A stretch of DNA of 64,000 nucleotides from Mixophyes australis (lineage: Eukaryota; Chordata; Amphibia; Anura; Limnodynastidae), in contig JAVHZZ010000003.1 of NCBI GenBank assembly GCA_036250195.1, positions 332,949,875 through 333,013,874 on the forward strand, written 5' to 3'. The position numbers and the translations under genes were made by a program. The stretch's first letter is position 1, and each line of letters starts with the position of its first letter. This document shows positions 34,002-46,094 of the stretch, one piece after another. The notes beneath the pieces are model-generated. The model did not search any database and was not told the DNA's origin. It saw only the letters and a program-made list of their open reading frames with translations.

Positions 34002-34331
34002 TGGTGGCTTAGTGGTTAGCATTTCTGCCTCACAGCACTTGGGTCATGAGTTTAATTCCTGACCATGGCCTTATCTGTGTGGAGTTTGTATGTTCTTCTC
34101 GTGTTTGAGTGGGTTTCCTCTGGGTGCTCTGGTTTCCTCCCACACTCCAAAAACATACTAGTAGGTTAATTGGCTGCTATTAAATTGCCCTTAGTCTCTC
34201 TCGATCTGTATGTGTGTGTGTTAGGAAATTTAGACTGTAAGCTCCAATGGGGCAGATACTGATGTGAGTGAGTGAGTACAGTGCTTCAAAATTAGTGGCG
34301 CTATATAAATAAATAGAAGATGATGATGAAA
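34002..34331 (+). mobile_element. tRNA-derived SINE, near full length
   Basis: Same order of blocks as the 32959 copy, from GTGGCTTAGTGGTTAGC to a GATGATGA tail. Several C-to-T and G-to-A changes at CpG positions indicate moderate age. Confidence 0.88.
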
Positions 34332-34961
34332 ACTAAAATACAAACTGTAATTGAAGTGCACTAGTCAATGTGGATTAACCTTTTCTAATTGCATAATACA
34401 TCATACTCTATGATACATAGATGTCATGTAAGGAATGTTTACTGTTCCAGATACCATTATCTCCTTTGCTACTATGCAAAAGAAGGAAAGGGAACAAATA
34501 CAATAGCAATTTTGGTAGTTTAAAAAATAAAATGTTCCTGCCAATCTAGCTTCAAGGAAAAATAATGGAATGCTCATTACAATACTTCTCTAACAGTCAA
34601 TTAAACTAATCCTTATTCAATGTTTTAAGTATGTGACTTACATCAGGTAACAGGTCCATGTAACATTAAAAGCATTTCCAATAAACAATTGTGCCAATTT
34701 TTCATTAACTGGTACATTGTTCAATTAAGACCAATGAAGGTGATTTTGAATCTCAATTGCTATTGTTTGCCAGATACATCAAAATTTTTAAGCTTTTTTA
34801 AATTATTAGATATTGCCCTAAACTCAGGATGGTAATGGCAGAAGAAAACCAATGAACAAATGCTTTATTCTTAGAATAAAGCATTTTTTCAATGGATAAT
34901 ATTTATAAAAAAAATTCTTGATTTTTTTTTTTTTTTTTAAAAATGAAATATTTTTTCCAGT
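34332..34961. other. Unique AT-rich stretch, no gene seen
   Basis: No repeat or coding motif. A poly(T) run at about 34922-34938 precedes the next SINE. Confidence 0.4.
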
Positions 34962-35290
34962 TATCACCATTTATTTATACAGCGCCACTGATTCTGCAGC
35001 GCTGTACAGAGAACTCTTTCACATCAGTCCCTGCCCCATTGGAGCTTGCAGTCTAAATTCCCTAACATACACAGGCAGAGAGAGAGTAGGGTCAATTTTG
35101 ATTGCAGCCAATTAACCTACTAGTATGTTTTTTTGGAGTGTGGGAGGAAACGGGAAATCCCGGAGGAAACCCATTCAAACACGGGGAGAACATACAAACT
35201 CCACACAGATAAGGCCATGGTCGGAAATTGAACTGAAGACCCCAGCGCTGTGAGGCAGATGTGCTAACCACTTAGCCGCCGTGCTGCGCA
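34962..35290 (-). mobile_element. tRNA-derived SINE, near full length
   Basis: Minus-strand copy, head at 35290 (complement of CTTAGCCGCCGTGCTGC) and tail at 34962 (complement of TTTATTTATACAGCGCCACT). Blocks are in the same order as the 32959 copy. Confidence 0.9.
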
Positions 35291-36604
35291 GTTACACTGC
35301 GCATGAGTGACAGGCTTGCTGGGTAACACATGTGTATATCCCTTGAGACTGGCCCCGGAAGCTGTGTGTTAACTCATCACCAGCCCGGCCCAGTATTTTA
35401 TTATAGTGATAGGTGATTTACTATCTCCACAATAACCTATAGCCAGAGTCTAATAAATAGACCCCTTAGTGAGTATTGGTTCAGCCTACAAAATGTCTGC
35501 TCCCACTCTTTGTAGACGATAGGGACTTCAAGTGATTCATTCAGAGAATTAGCTCTATCCATTCTAATGACGCTTATATTACAAATTGACAATTTTTAGG
35601 ACAAACAATAATTTTATCGGTGAAATATTTACCAAAGATATATGTTTAGAATGCCGGAACATGTCTCTCCTGGAGACTTCTCTGCAGCACTGAACGGTTT
35701 ATCTGGTAACAATCCCTGGTATAAAGCGGTACTAATCTTTGTTGCTGTTGTAAACCTTATCTACTGTGGGACAACATAATTAAGTGTCAGGGTTTAGATA
35801 TATGGTGGAAGAGGCAGCAAGAATAATCCCAGTTGTACGTCACTGATAATTTACTTTATGGCAGAGAGGTAATGGAACTGCAGATTATTAGCTGAAAGGT
35901 GCAGTGTTTTATCACTTCCAGTGTTTGACCGAGCCGCATGTTTCCTTGTTTTTTTTTTGTGCTCTCCCTTTCTGAGTTGACCTAATAAAAGCTTAATGAT
36001 ACAGTTTCTACTGATGTATAACTGTGGTGCTTATCCGAGTGGAAAGGAAAAACTCTAGCACAAACTGACCTCTCCGATTTCCTCTTTCTCTTATCCTGGT
36101 TACGGATAAATTGATAGCGCTATATAACACCGCCGTTTACAACATTATTGCTTAGCTGCAGTCCTGATAAATTATATTTAAATAAATTGCTAAAAAAGCA
36201 AAGATATGTCATGCACATTGTTTCTTCTGAGCTGAGCAATCTTTGAATGAAAAAGCTAAAAGCAAATTTCCAAGCTTCAGGGTTGTACTGAACAGTACAT
36301 TCTTGGTGATCTATACACAGCCACAAATTGTACAGATCTTTGAACAGAGAAACTATAAATACACTTATGATGTATTTACTGTGCTACAGCTATTTTGTTT
36401 CTTCTGATTTGTACATCTGCAAAAAGTTAGACATTTTTGGGAGCTATAAATTCATGAGAATTATGATACATGCTCATTATTATCCTAAAATGCTTTCTGT
36501 GAAAACATCAAACTGTAGAACGTCTGCAGCTTTTAGTGCACACTCTTATTGGCTCAGAATGATCACATTCCATTAATAACACAGAGGAAAGTTTACATAA
36601 CCAG
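35291..36604. other. Unique AT-rich stretch, no gene seen
   Basis: No coding motif. Short frames near 36.1-36.6 kb lack family features. Confidence 0.4.
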
Positions 36605-37740
36605 CTCATTTTTTTGGGGGTAAATTCTATTTTTATTGAAAATAGTACAGCATATATATGCGAACAGCAGTATAAATACAATTGAGTATTATTAAACAGA
36701 GTTGTAGTCCATGTAAATAAATTTATCAAAAGTTGCTTAGTTGCCTAACCACTTTTTTGGATAGGGGATAGAAGAAGGGGGAAGACAGGGAGGGGAGACG
36801 AGGGATGTTTGGGGGGGGGGGGGAGACTTACAGACATATTTACTAAACTGTGGGTTTGAAAAAGTGGAGATGTTGCCTATAGCAACCAATCAGATTCTAG
36901 CTGTCATTTATTCAGTACCTTCTACAAAATGATAACTAGAATCTGATTGGTTGCTACAGGCAACATCTCCACTTTATCAAACTCGCAGTTTAGAAAATAT
37001 ACCCCCTGGATTTTATTTATTCCATTGGGTGTACAATGTGGTTTCCTTAAACTCCATCCATTCAAACCGTAGTGGGTAGAATATCCTAAATTTATCGCCT
37101 GAGGAGTAAATCAGGTTGTCCGCAGACATGTAAATGTGTAACTGTTCAAACCATTGTTTGATAGAGGGGGCTGCTGGAGATCTCCAGTGGACCGGTATTA
37201 CAGCCTTTGCTGCGTTGCTGAGGTATTTCACAGTAGACTATTTATATTGTGAAACGGGTACTTTGTTGTCGTTCAGTAGCCAATAAGTTTGACAATTTAG
37301 TAAAGCGGTACCCACTATTGTATTGGAAAGGACCTGAGAAATGAGCATGCCCACCAGATAAGTAGCGGAGAGCCCGGCTCCAATTGGCATCTCCAGCAAA
37401 GATCTGGAGTTCTCGGGAACATTTTAGCTAGGAGGCTGGGACACTGGGGCCACAGAGATAACACTTTATATTGTGTTTTGATCACTCGCACACATACTGA
37501 ACTGGCTTGGGTGCGTTGGAATATGTCACTCCAGTCTTGCTCAGATATTACAGTTCCCAGCTCATGTTTCCAGTCGCTGGTGAATTTTGGTAATTCGCGG
37601 AAGGCGTGTTCAATTAGTATGCTATAAATGCTGGATAAGGTATGTTTTGGGTGCTGAGGATTTGTACATAAGGACTCAATTTGTGTGAGTGTTCACCCTG
37701 CCATCTCACTAAATATCGGCTGCTATGTATTCTACTGAAT
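36605..37740 (-). mobile_element. L1/Tx1-type LINE 3' fragment, interrupted
   Basis: On the minus strand, translations give a block with VRVIKTQYKVLSLWPQ, then PDLCWRCQLE, then AAKAVIPVHWRSPAAPSIKQ and WFEQLHIYMSADN before a stop at 37013. This is the order expected at the C terminus of vertebrate L1/Tx1-like ORF2, including the CWRC zinc-binding start. The reverse-transcriptase core is absent, so the copy is 5' truncated, and it has decayed. The 3' untranslated part (36605-36835) is separated from the coding part by a foldback MITE. Confidence 0.7.
36836..37006. mobile_element. Foldback MITE, CAACCAATCAGATTCTAG family
   Basis: Inverted halves GATGTTGCCTATAGCAACC / GGTTGCTACAGGCAACATC and AATCAGATTCTAGCT / ACTAGAATCTGATT face each other across a short centre. 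I recognise this as a very common frog element. It is inserted only a few bases past the stop of the LINE fragment, so it is younger than that LINE copy. Confidence 0.85.
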
Positions 37741-38639
37741 TTTAGAAGCAGAACAACTTGTGCCATTGAATTCATAAAGCAGTACATGTAACATATTAGT
37801 ATCAGCTGCATGGCTGACTCTACAGGGAGCACCTTCTAAAACACTAGCCCACTTTGTAAAACATTTAAAAATAAAATGCACGGCACCTCTCAGAGTAAGT
37901 GAAATGGAAATTATCTGCCGTACTCTTGCTACAAAGTACAAAAACAATTTTAGCTGCCTTGGTTTATTGTGCAGCTGACAGCAGTGCCATTTTAATGCAC
38001 ATTAGCTCTACAACAGCAATCCCAGTCCACAGCCCATCAACAATGTATCAGAACTAAATAGAAGTGGTTACGCAAGAAATATGGCCTAGTTTGTAGATAA
38101 TAGTAATAGTCTTAAAATTAAAATTAATTTGCTCCTTTTATATAAGGGACAGTTGTGGATCTATTTATCATGTTTACTCAAGCAAACAACAGAATTGTGG
38201 TCACTATTATAAGTGGACATTAAGACAATCTATATCCTAAGCAAGCTGATATACTTGTTATACATTTCACAACTTAATACATAGCAAAGCACCAGATAGG
38301 AGTCAGCAGAGGGTCACAGCTTCCACGGGGAGCCTGGCCTCTGCGTGCAGGAGTGATCTTGTTGGTTTGGGAGGAGACTGGAGAGGGGTCTACAAGGCCT
38401 TAAGCAATTAAATATTGGTATATGGTTTGTGCTTTTCCAGCCTCTCTTTTAACAAACACCAATTAAAAGGAACAGGTAGGGTGCCTAAGTGCTCTAATAC
38501 CACTTCACATAGCAGTGGTAAAGCATTAGATAAAAATAGGCATTGAGTAGGTTGGGTGCAAAATGCAGAGTATCCAACGTAGATATGGGCAAGTAGGATG
38601 ATTTATGGGTCTCCCGTAATTTTAAAGAATGGAGTGGAA
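37741..38639. other. No gene recognised
   Basis: Mixed unique sequence without family-like frames. Confidence 0.35.
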
Positions 38640-38644
38640 ACTGT

Positions 38645-38647
38645 ATA

Positions 38648-38712
<65 letters not shown>
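38645..38712. repeat. (TA)n microsatellite
   Basis: A long TA tract with one G interruption near its start. Open frames across it encode YIYI repeats only. Confidence 0.95.
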
Positions 38713-38716
<4 letters not shown>

Positions 38717-39289
38717 ACTCCACACCTTCAGATGTGGGTATCCTTGAATTGATTGAAGCCAGGATGGGAGAAATGACCCCATCCCTAGACTTATTAATGA
38801 TTTCTGTAGTGTATGGATTATTCTCTGGTGATCCCACATAATAACTTCTCAGGGTCAGTATAGTTTGAAAGAAGAACCCCTCTGTCTCTCTAGAGACCCC
38901 TGAGTCTCTAGGTGCCAGGATTGAGGAGATATGGCATCCTACACCCTTCCCCCTCGATCCCAGAGCAGGTTAAATTTGACTGTTGTGCAGTGGAAGAAGC
39001 TTGATGTCATTATAAATATTATAAGACTTCTATGTACATTTTTAAAATATTTCTCGGGCAGTGCTAAGGATGAGGGGGACTCATCCATAGCATTTTTAAG
39101 GTATATCATGACGATGAGTCCCACCTGTCCTTAGCCCTGAATGGATTACATTAATTTTAATGGACCTGAAGCATTCATGCACACATAAAAAACTGCATCC
39201 ATGACTTGGGTAAGATAATTTTTTTTCTTAGTCTGATTATTTGTGGGCAGCACACTATTATAAGTGGACATTAAGACAATCTATACTCT

Positions 39290-39447
39290 CTTCTCTCTCT
39301 CTCTCTCTGTCTGTCTGTGTGGGAGTGTGTGTCTATAGTAGGGAATTTAGACTGTAAGCTCCAATGGGGCAGGGACTGATGTGAATGAGTTCTCTATACA
39401 GCGCTGCGGAATTAGTAGTATAAATAAATGATGATGATGATGATGAT
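39290..39447 (+). mobile_element. SINE, 3' half only
   Basis: Begins in a CT/GT-rich stretch and includes TTAGACTGTAAGCTCCAATG, GGGCAGGGACTGATGTGAAT and a (GAT)n end. The tRNA head is missing (5' truncation). Confidence 0.85.
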
Positions 39448-41200
39448 TTGTATGCTGTAAAGTTTACCCCTCTCCTTAACATTTTTTTCTATTCCATTGA
39501 GACTGTATCCCCTTCCCCTATTTTCTCTTTTGTACCCCCGTTCCCTCATCTTATTATTTTTATTCAAAATCCTAATAAAATGTTTTCTCAAAAGTCCAAG
39601 GTTCAGGTGTGACATCACCGTTATTAGTGGTAAGCAGATTACAGTTGATATTTCAGCAAAGACCTCCTGGACTGAATCAATGCAGACATTAGACACCAAC
39701 AGAACGATTACTGTATTAAATAGTTTATTTTACATTGAAACATCAGACCTTACTGTCCTCAGTCTAAAAAAATACATAGGGGCTCATTTATCAAAGAGTG
39801 AAAAGCCCTATTGGCGTCAAACACCTAAGATAGCGCTCATGTCTATTTAACAAGTACCACCATAATGCTTGAAATAGATTAAAAAAAAATCAGGCATTGC
39901 TTTAAAATAAATCCTTAAAATAACTGTATACACAAATAATATTTGAAATCTCTTTTAAGTAACATCCTGCTGTTTTGGTTCCTTTTCAGATGTCAAGGGG
40001 CTGCATAACATTCTAATATTTCTCATTTTAACCCCCAACTCATCCAACATCCGTTTAATTGAAAACATTCATTTCTTTTAAACCAAAGCTGTGACCAGGA
40101 CGAAAACACAGCAAGCAGGAAAGTATCTCTCTTAATATCTTTCATTACTTGAAACAAGTAGTTTAGTATTCCTGTTAAATAACACATCAGTTCCCTTGTA
40201 GAATGATTCCCTTGTCTTGCATATTGAGATCATATTGCTGTTATACAGTACTGGGAAACCCAGCTGCAGAGAAGACCACGCAATGATCCATGAGAGAATA
40301 ATCCACCAACCGGGGATGGCAAAGAAAAAAAAATGTTTCAAAGGACATTAATGGACTGACTCTCAAGGCTGATAAACCTTTATCAAGACATACTCTTCTG
40401 GCACTAAGGATGAACTATTATAAAATACTTTTTCTTTCTTTGTTGTAAAGGAATTTTGGCAATGCACAAGACCTTGTGAAAGAAAAAAAAAGGCGGTGTT
40501 GTACATACTTCACATAAAACGTCCAGGAAACTGTATCCCTCTAGTGACAACTGCATAGGGTAAAGGGGATCTGAATGTCTCCTGGGGAGATTCACAATGT
40601 CGAGAAAGGAAAACAGATCCGACTGCATTCAGGATTAATTAATTACAAATGTTTCATGATGGAAAGTGTAAACGGCGAATAGATGGTTCTAGAAAGCATC
40701 TAGATTGTGCTGCTCAACAGAATAGACAGACACAGAGAATCCCAATGTCAGCTCCTTGTGACCTTCGATAAATCAGTTTATCTCCCTGTGTTCTAAGTAC
40801 TAAATGCTGGATTGCAATTAAGTTTCCAGGCAGGGAAACTGTATTCGCAAATTCTGTGTCCACACTGCTTTGTATAAATCACATAGAAAACTCGAGAAAT
40901 AAAATCAGATTAATAGATGATAGTCCCCAAATATACTGCATTTAAACAGATGCTTTTCTATTGGAGTTCTGATTGAAGCGAAAAACTGAACCCTGCAGGT
41001 ATTATTTGGTATTTGTTTAAGAACTGTCCATTTACTTAATAAATGTTTGTGCTGGACTTTTACTAACAGCAATGCAGCTTTGTGTCTCAGCACCTAAATT
41101 AATACCATCTATATCTCCGGGTGTGAGCCCTTTCTGGATAACAAAACACACCAAAACATCTCATGAAATGCTTGTCAGCTAATGTGAGACTATTGTGACA
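39448..41200. other. Unique stretch, no gene seen
   Basis: No coding motif. A fragment at about 39779-39850 starting GGGGCTCATTTATCAAAGAG resembles a TIR-element end but has no partner. Confidence 0.35.
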
Positions 41201-41459
41201 CTACTCAGGGGCGCACACAGGAGTTTTAAGTGGGGGTCCCCCCCACCCAAAAAATAAGCGAGAGAGCAGCTCCATTTCGGCAGCACTGTACTATACAGCA
41301 GCCACTGCGCTGTCAAAGAAGCGTCCTCGGCGGTGCTGTATACAATACAGCACCGCCGCGGACGCTTCTTAGACAGCACCATGGCTGCTATATAGTACAG
41401 TGCCGCTATGTAGGGGCACTTCTTTAGCGGAGGGGAGGGGTTTCTGGAGACCTGCTACT
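41201..41459. mobile_element. Foldback MITE, CAGGGGCGCAC family (copy 2)
   Basis: The element is 41206-41454, with CTACT on both sides (41201-41205 and 41455-41459). The centre is a palindrome around GGCGGTGCTGTATACAATAC. Relative to copies 1 and 3 the right tip has lost most of its GTGCGCCA block and ends ACCTG. Confidence 0.75.
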
Positions 41460-42417
41460 ACAGCTCAATTAGCATAGAAAGGTGCTCAACAAGAGAACTC
41501 ACAGCTACACCTATAAGACTGCGGGTCTATTTCATAAGGCTGCTTTTTCACTTAATGCAGCAATTTATTAATAAAACATGACAGGGGAGAGCTGTAGGGT
41601 TTATCTGACCGCTTCGCCGGACCAGTCTCTTTGGAATTTCAGCTCCACTTCTCAAAACAAACAAAATTTTAAAAACAGATTACAATATATGTAAAACATT
41701 TAGAAAACTATAAGAATAAAACAAAGGATAAAGCATTTTTCAATTATTTTCTTCTGTTATTGCCATCCTGAAATACTTGTTAAATGGGCTTCCCCATTCA
41801 AATGCAAGAACAAGCTATCGAACTCTGGCAAATCTTACAACTGGCGATAAGCCCCACCGATGGTAAGATTCACCGTTATTCGTTAGCTGGCAGTAACCAC
41901 AATAAGTATAGAGTGATACGGGAAAAAACTTATCCCTTGCTATAGGGCTTTTGTCCTTTAATATATCGTCCAGTAAGAATTAAGCAGCACAGCTGCAGCT
42001 ATTATAAATAGTGGTTCCCAGGAAATTCCATGTTATTCTTGTTCTGAATAGGGAAAGTAAATTTCTTTAGATCTCGAGGTGTGCTTAGACTCTGGGTGTA
42101 AGTACGCTCTGCCTACGCAGTACATGCTGTATGTTACCAGAGGGCACAGAGCGCAGTATACGCACAAGCATATGTGTAATAGAAGGTCACATCAGAACGC
42201 ATACAAAAAATGTATATTATAAAATAAACTGTGAGCAGTATAACCATTAATAAAAAGGTTGGGTTAAAAAAATATATACATTTTGGACATTATATGCATA
42301 AATCAGGATGTTCTTAATGCATATTGTACACACAATGCATTTTTATAGTCTATCTCACTAGAATACACATGTTCTGTGCTATACAGTGACACACATACGC
42401 CTACTTTTCCAAACAAG
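41460..42417. other. Unique stretch, no gene seen
   Basis: No coding motif or clear repeat. Confidence 0.35.
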
Positions 42418-42750
42418 GGGCCTGATCCATTAAGGATATTAAATTAAGAAGTCTCTTATTTAAGTCTCCTGGACAAAACCATGTTACAATGCAAGGGGTG
42501 AAAATTAGTTTTCTGTTTTGCACATAAGTTAAATACTGACTGTTTTTTCATGTAGCACACAAATACTTGTTAGCTTATTTGTACCCTGAAATTTAAAGTT
42601 GATATTTGTGTATTACATGAAAAAACAGACAGTATTTAACTTATGTGCAAAACAGTAAACTAGTTTGCACCCCTTGCATTGTAACATGGTTTTGTCCAGG
42701 AGACTTAAATAAGAGACTTCTTAAATTAAGATCCTTAATGAATCAGGCCC
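42418..42750. mobile_element. Foldback MITE, GGGCCTGAT-end family (best copy)
   Basis: Left end GGGCCTGATCCATTAAGGAT, right end ATCCTTAATGAATCAGGCCC. Long arms with few mismatches include AAGTCTCCTGGACAAAACCA and ATGTTACAATGCAAGGGGTG. The centre contains TTTAAAGTTGATATTTGTGT. Non-coding. Confidence 0.88.
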
Positions 42751-42861
42751 AAAGACTGTACAGCTGGTTGTTATCACAGGATTTTATTTTCACCTTTTTC
42801 TAAGGTAAACTCTAAAGACATGTCTAGCCCTGAAGGCTTGTCTCAGCTACCACTGATACCA

Positions 42862-43125
42862 GCTACCATACTCATGGACTGACATAGGGTTGTATGGACC
42901 ACCATGAGAGACTATGTACCAAGTACCCGTAGACGGCCTTCTGTACTACGCCATGGAATCCAGCCACCATACTGGACGAAATAGGGTTGTGAGAATCACA
43001 ATGAAATAAGACAACCAATAACCTGTAAACTCTACCTCCAGGACCCTGATATAGATATTAGCCACCATATTGATGGGGTCACATAGCCCTGGTGGCACCA
43101 CTGCGATAGACAATATACATTTTAC
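42862..43125 (+). repeat. Degenerate tandem repeat, about 100-bp period, three units
   Basis: CTACCATACTCATGGACTGA (about 42863), CCACCATACTGGACGAAATA (about 42964) and CCACCATATTGATGGGGTCA (about 43062) head three related segments, each followed by ACATAGGG/AATAGGG-type sequence. Strongly diverged. Confidence 0.5.
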
Positions 43126-44185
43126 AAAAGCAGCAGAGACATGGCTCCCAATCATGCCCATACCATTACTTGTCCATATTATTATTTAATTTATGATATA
43201 GAAAATATTACTAACATATAGAAGTATCTTAAGCATTTCTACACTTGGGAAGCATAAAAGGTCACCCCATTATCTATAGATCTTTACATTCTTCTGGCAG
43301 AAGCAACTTTGAAAGGCAGGTTTTATATAAGCACCGGGAGCAAAGGATGAAAAAGGGACATCTGTTGGCAGCTTTCTCTCTTTTTTTTCAGAGAGATCAG
43401 AAATGTTCTTAAAAGTCATTGTCAAAGTTTTACTATCTTGTGAAAAGGCCACGGCACTATCTTTTCTTTGTCTGTCTTTTGTGGGGATCTTAAAAGATAC
43501 ATTATTAACCCCAACAAAATGAAATAAAAGATATCAAAGTAGAACATATGTGTAAGTAAAGGTCTTGTATGAATAAAACTTTGTCACTGAAAAACTTTAT
43601 TTTATAGCATAAAAACTGGTTACTGTATCCATTCATCAGAAGCACATTCTGAGCCATTTATTAAAACTGTTGCACAGGAAGGTGTTGTAACAAGAGGTGT
43701 TGTAAACAGATCTCCTCCCCCCCTCCCTGGTCAAATTATCATATAATGCAATACAATACTTGTTAGAATTTCATAAGCAATCATATTTGAGTAAGTTAGC
43801 TTTAAAAACATAGGACTAACACTGTTAATATTTTGTTTTTAAATGTTATTTATATATCAGCAAAATATTCCTATTCTGTACAGAGTAATGAAAATAAACA
43901 TGGCATATATTAATAGACAACAGAAACGAAACTGAAACACTAAGTCCTGGGGAAGCAGTGTCATGAAGGGCCCACCGGGGGGCTGCAACGCTAGGGGCCC
44001 ACCAGAGGGGGTGTGGCCAGCCATCATAGAGATGAGACTAGACGCTAGAGGGGGAGTGGTCAGCCCACGAAGAACAGCTAGCATCATAGTGTAGTATATA
44101 AAGAATGCAGTGTGTGTATAAAGAGTACACAGTCTGACCTGCCCCTTAGATTGGGCAGAACAGTCACCATAAATCGGGATTGTCC
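43126..44185. other. No gene recognised
   Basis: Mostly unique. The part from about 43970, with two GGGCCCACC blocks, looks like an unclassified dispersed repeat. Confidence 0.3.
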
Positions 44186-44539
44186 CACTAGACCAGGCTT
44201 GACTAACCTGTGGCACTCCAGGTGTTGTGAAACTACAAACCCCAGCATGCTTTGCCAATATATAGCAGATTATTGCTGGAAGGGTTTGCTGAGACTTGTA
44301 GTTTCACAACACCTGGGGGTAAATGTATGAACCTCCGGATTCTTCAACTCCGGCGAGTTCAGCGTCTTCAACGCTTAAATTTAAAGCGGCGCTGCCTTGT
44401 AAAGGGAAGTCTCCCTTTACAAGGCAGCACCGCTTTAAATTTAAGCGCTGAAGATGCTGAACTCGCCGGAGTTGAAGAATCCGGAGGTTCATACATTTAC
44501 CCCCTGGAGTGCCACAGGTTAGCTAAGCCTGCACTAGAC
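44186..44539. mobile_element. Nested foldback hAT-like MITE (copy 2) with perfect 8-bp target duplication
   Basis: The element is 44194-44531, starting CAGGCTTGACTAACCTGTGG and ending with TTAGCTAAGCCTG. CACTAGAC flanks it on both sides (44186-44193 and 44532-44539). As in the copy at 2330-2677, an inner palindrome (GGGGTAAATGTATG...CATACATTTACCCC) splits the right half at CCTG/CTGG. The apparent 3-bp CTG duplication of the inner element would fit PIF/Harbinger, but that is tentative. Confidence 0.88.
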
Positions 44540-45199
44540 TCAGAATATTTGACAGACTGTCCTACCTGTTGTCACTTTTACCACCTGTAGCTGCAGGTTT
44601 CTTTAGTTGCCTGGATAGTTGTCTGGATCCTGTAATGTTGAGGGCCCTATTTGGAAAAAAAAAAGAGTACATTTAGAAGATTCCAACCAGCCCTGTCCTT
44701 AAATCAATAGGACCAACAATTAATACTTAGGCCTTCCTCAAGCCCCAACATTAAAGTTATAGTATCCCATTTAATAAACCTATTTCCCTCCCTCCAGACA
44801 GCCCCTGCAATAAATTAATTTCATTTATGTATAATACGTATAATAAATATACCTGTTTCCCGCAACCATTACTGCCATTAAATAATTCATATTCACATTT
44901 AATAAAAATAGACCTCATGCTCCTCAAACTCAGCCCCACATTCAATAGCCCCCAAACCACCCCATCTTAAATTAAATTGTCCCACCTTCACCCTACAAAG
45001 CAAATAGCACCCATTATTTAGCCACCACCTACCACACACACATTACATTGCCACAAGCCCGCTGTGCCATCACACACACATTACTGTGCCCCTTAATCAC
45101 CATGCTGGGCCTCCTTATGATCACACTGCACCCTCCATGCTGCTTTTGCCCCCCTTTATCACCCTGTGCCATGCTGTTTTTGTTCCCCCTTCTCCTGGC
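44540..45199. other. C-rich unique stretch leading into the minisatellite
   Basis: No coding motif. Composition shifts to CCCC-rich before the tandem array. Confidence 0.35.
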
Positions 45200-45985
45200 C
45201 CCCCTTCACTCTGCCATCATGCTTAGCCCCTCACTCTGCCATCATGATTAGCCATTCACTCTGCCATCATGCATAGCCCCTCACTCTGCCATAATGCTTA
45301 GCCCCTCACTCTGCCATCATGCTTAGCCCCTCACTCTGCCATCATGCTTAGCCCCTCACTCTGCCATCATGCTCCCCCTTCACTCTGCCTTCATGTCCCC
45401 CTTCAGTCTGCCTTCATGCTCCCCCTTCAGTCTGCCTTCATGCTCCCCCTTCAGTCTGTCTTCATGCTCCCCCTTCAGTCTGCCATCATGCTCCCCCTTC
45501 AGTCTGCCTTCATGCTCCCCCTTCAGTCTGCCTTCATGCTCCCCCCTTCACTCTGCCTTCATGCTCCCCCTTCACTCTGCCTTCATGCTCCCCCTTCACT
45601 CTGCCTTCATGCTCCCCCTTCACTCTGCCTTCATGCTCCCCCTTCACTCTGCCTTCATGCTCCCCCTTCACTCTGCCTTCATGTCCCCCTTCACTCTGCC
45701 ATCATGCTCCCCCTTCACTCTGCCTTCATGTCCCCCTTCACTCTGCCATCATGCTCCCCCTTCACTCTGCCTTCATGCTCCCCCTTCACTCTGCCTTCAT
45801 GCTCCCCCTTCACTCTGCCTTCATGCTCCCCCTTCACTCTGCCTTCATGTCCCCCTTCACTCTGCCTTCATGTCCCCCTTCACTCTGCCTTCATGTCCCC
45901 CTTCACTCTGCCTTCATGTCCCCCTTCACTCTGCCTTCATGTCCCCCTTCATGTCCCCCTTCCCTCTGCCATCATGCTCCCTTCT
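45200..45985. repeat. 24/23-bp minisatellite, roughly 33 units
   Basis: The unit is about CTTCACTCTGCCTTCATGCTCCC, of 24 bp, with 23-bp variants lacking one C. Early units (to about 45360) read CTCTGCCATCATGCTTAGCC. Because 24 is a multiple of 3, two frames stay open for 241 residues. These are repeat artefacts. Confidence 0.93.
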
Positions 45986-46049
45986 TTCTTCCATTCCCTC
46001 ACTTACCTTTTCTATCTGCTACTTTCTTCTCTTCTGTCTGCAGCGCTCC

Positions 46050-46094
46050 TCACTGAATGTCGGGCGTGATGACGTCACGCCCGGCATTCAGTGA
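46050..46094. repeat. 45-bp palindrome centred on TGACGTCA
   Basis: TCACTGAATG, CGGGCGTGA and TGACGTCA followed by the complement make an almost perfect palindrome just after the minisatellite. TGACGTCA equals the CRE consensus, but in a palindrome this may be incidental. Confidence 0.85.

Noticed and set aside
45344..46094. Two overlapping 241-residue open frames
   Set aside because: They translate a 24-bp minisatellite; period divisible by 3 keeps frames open. No protein family fits.
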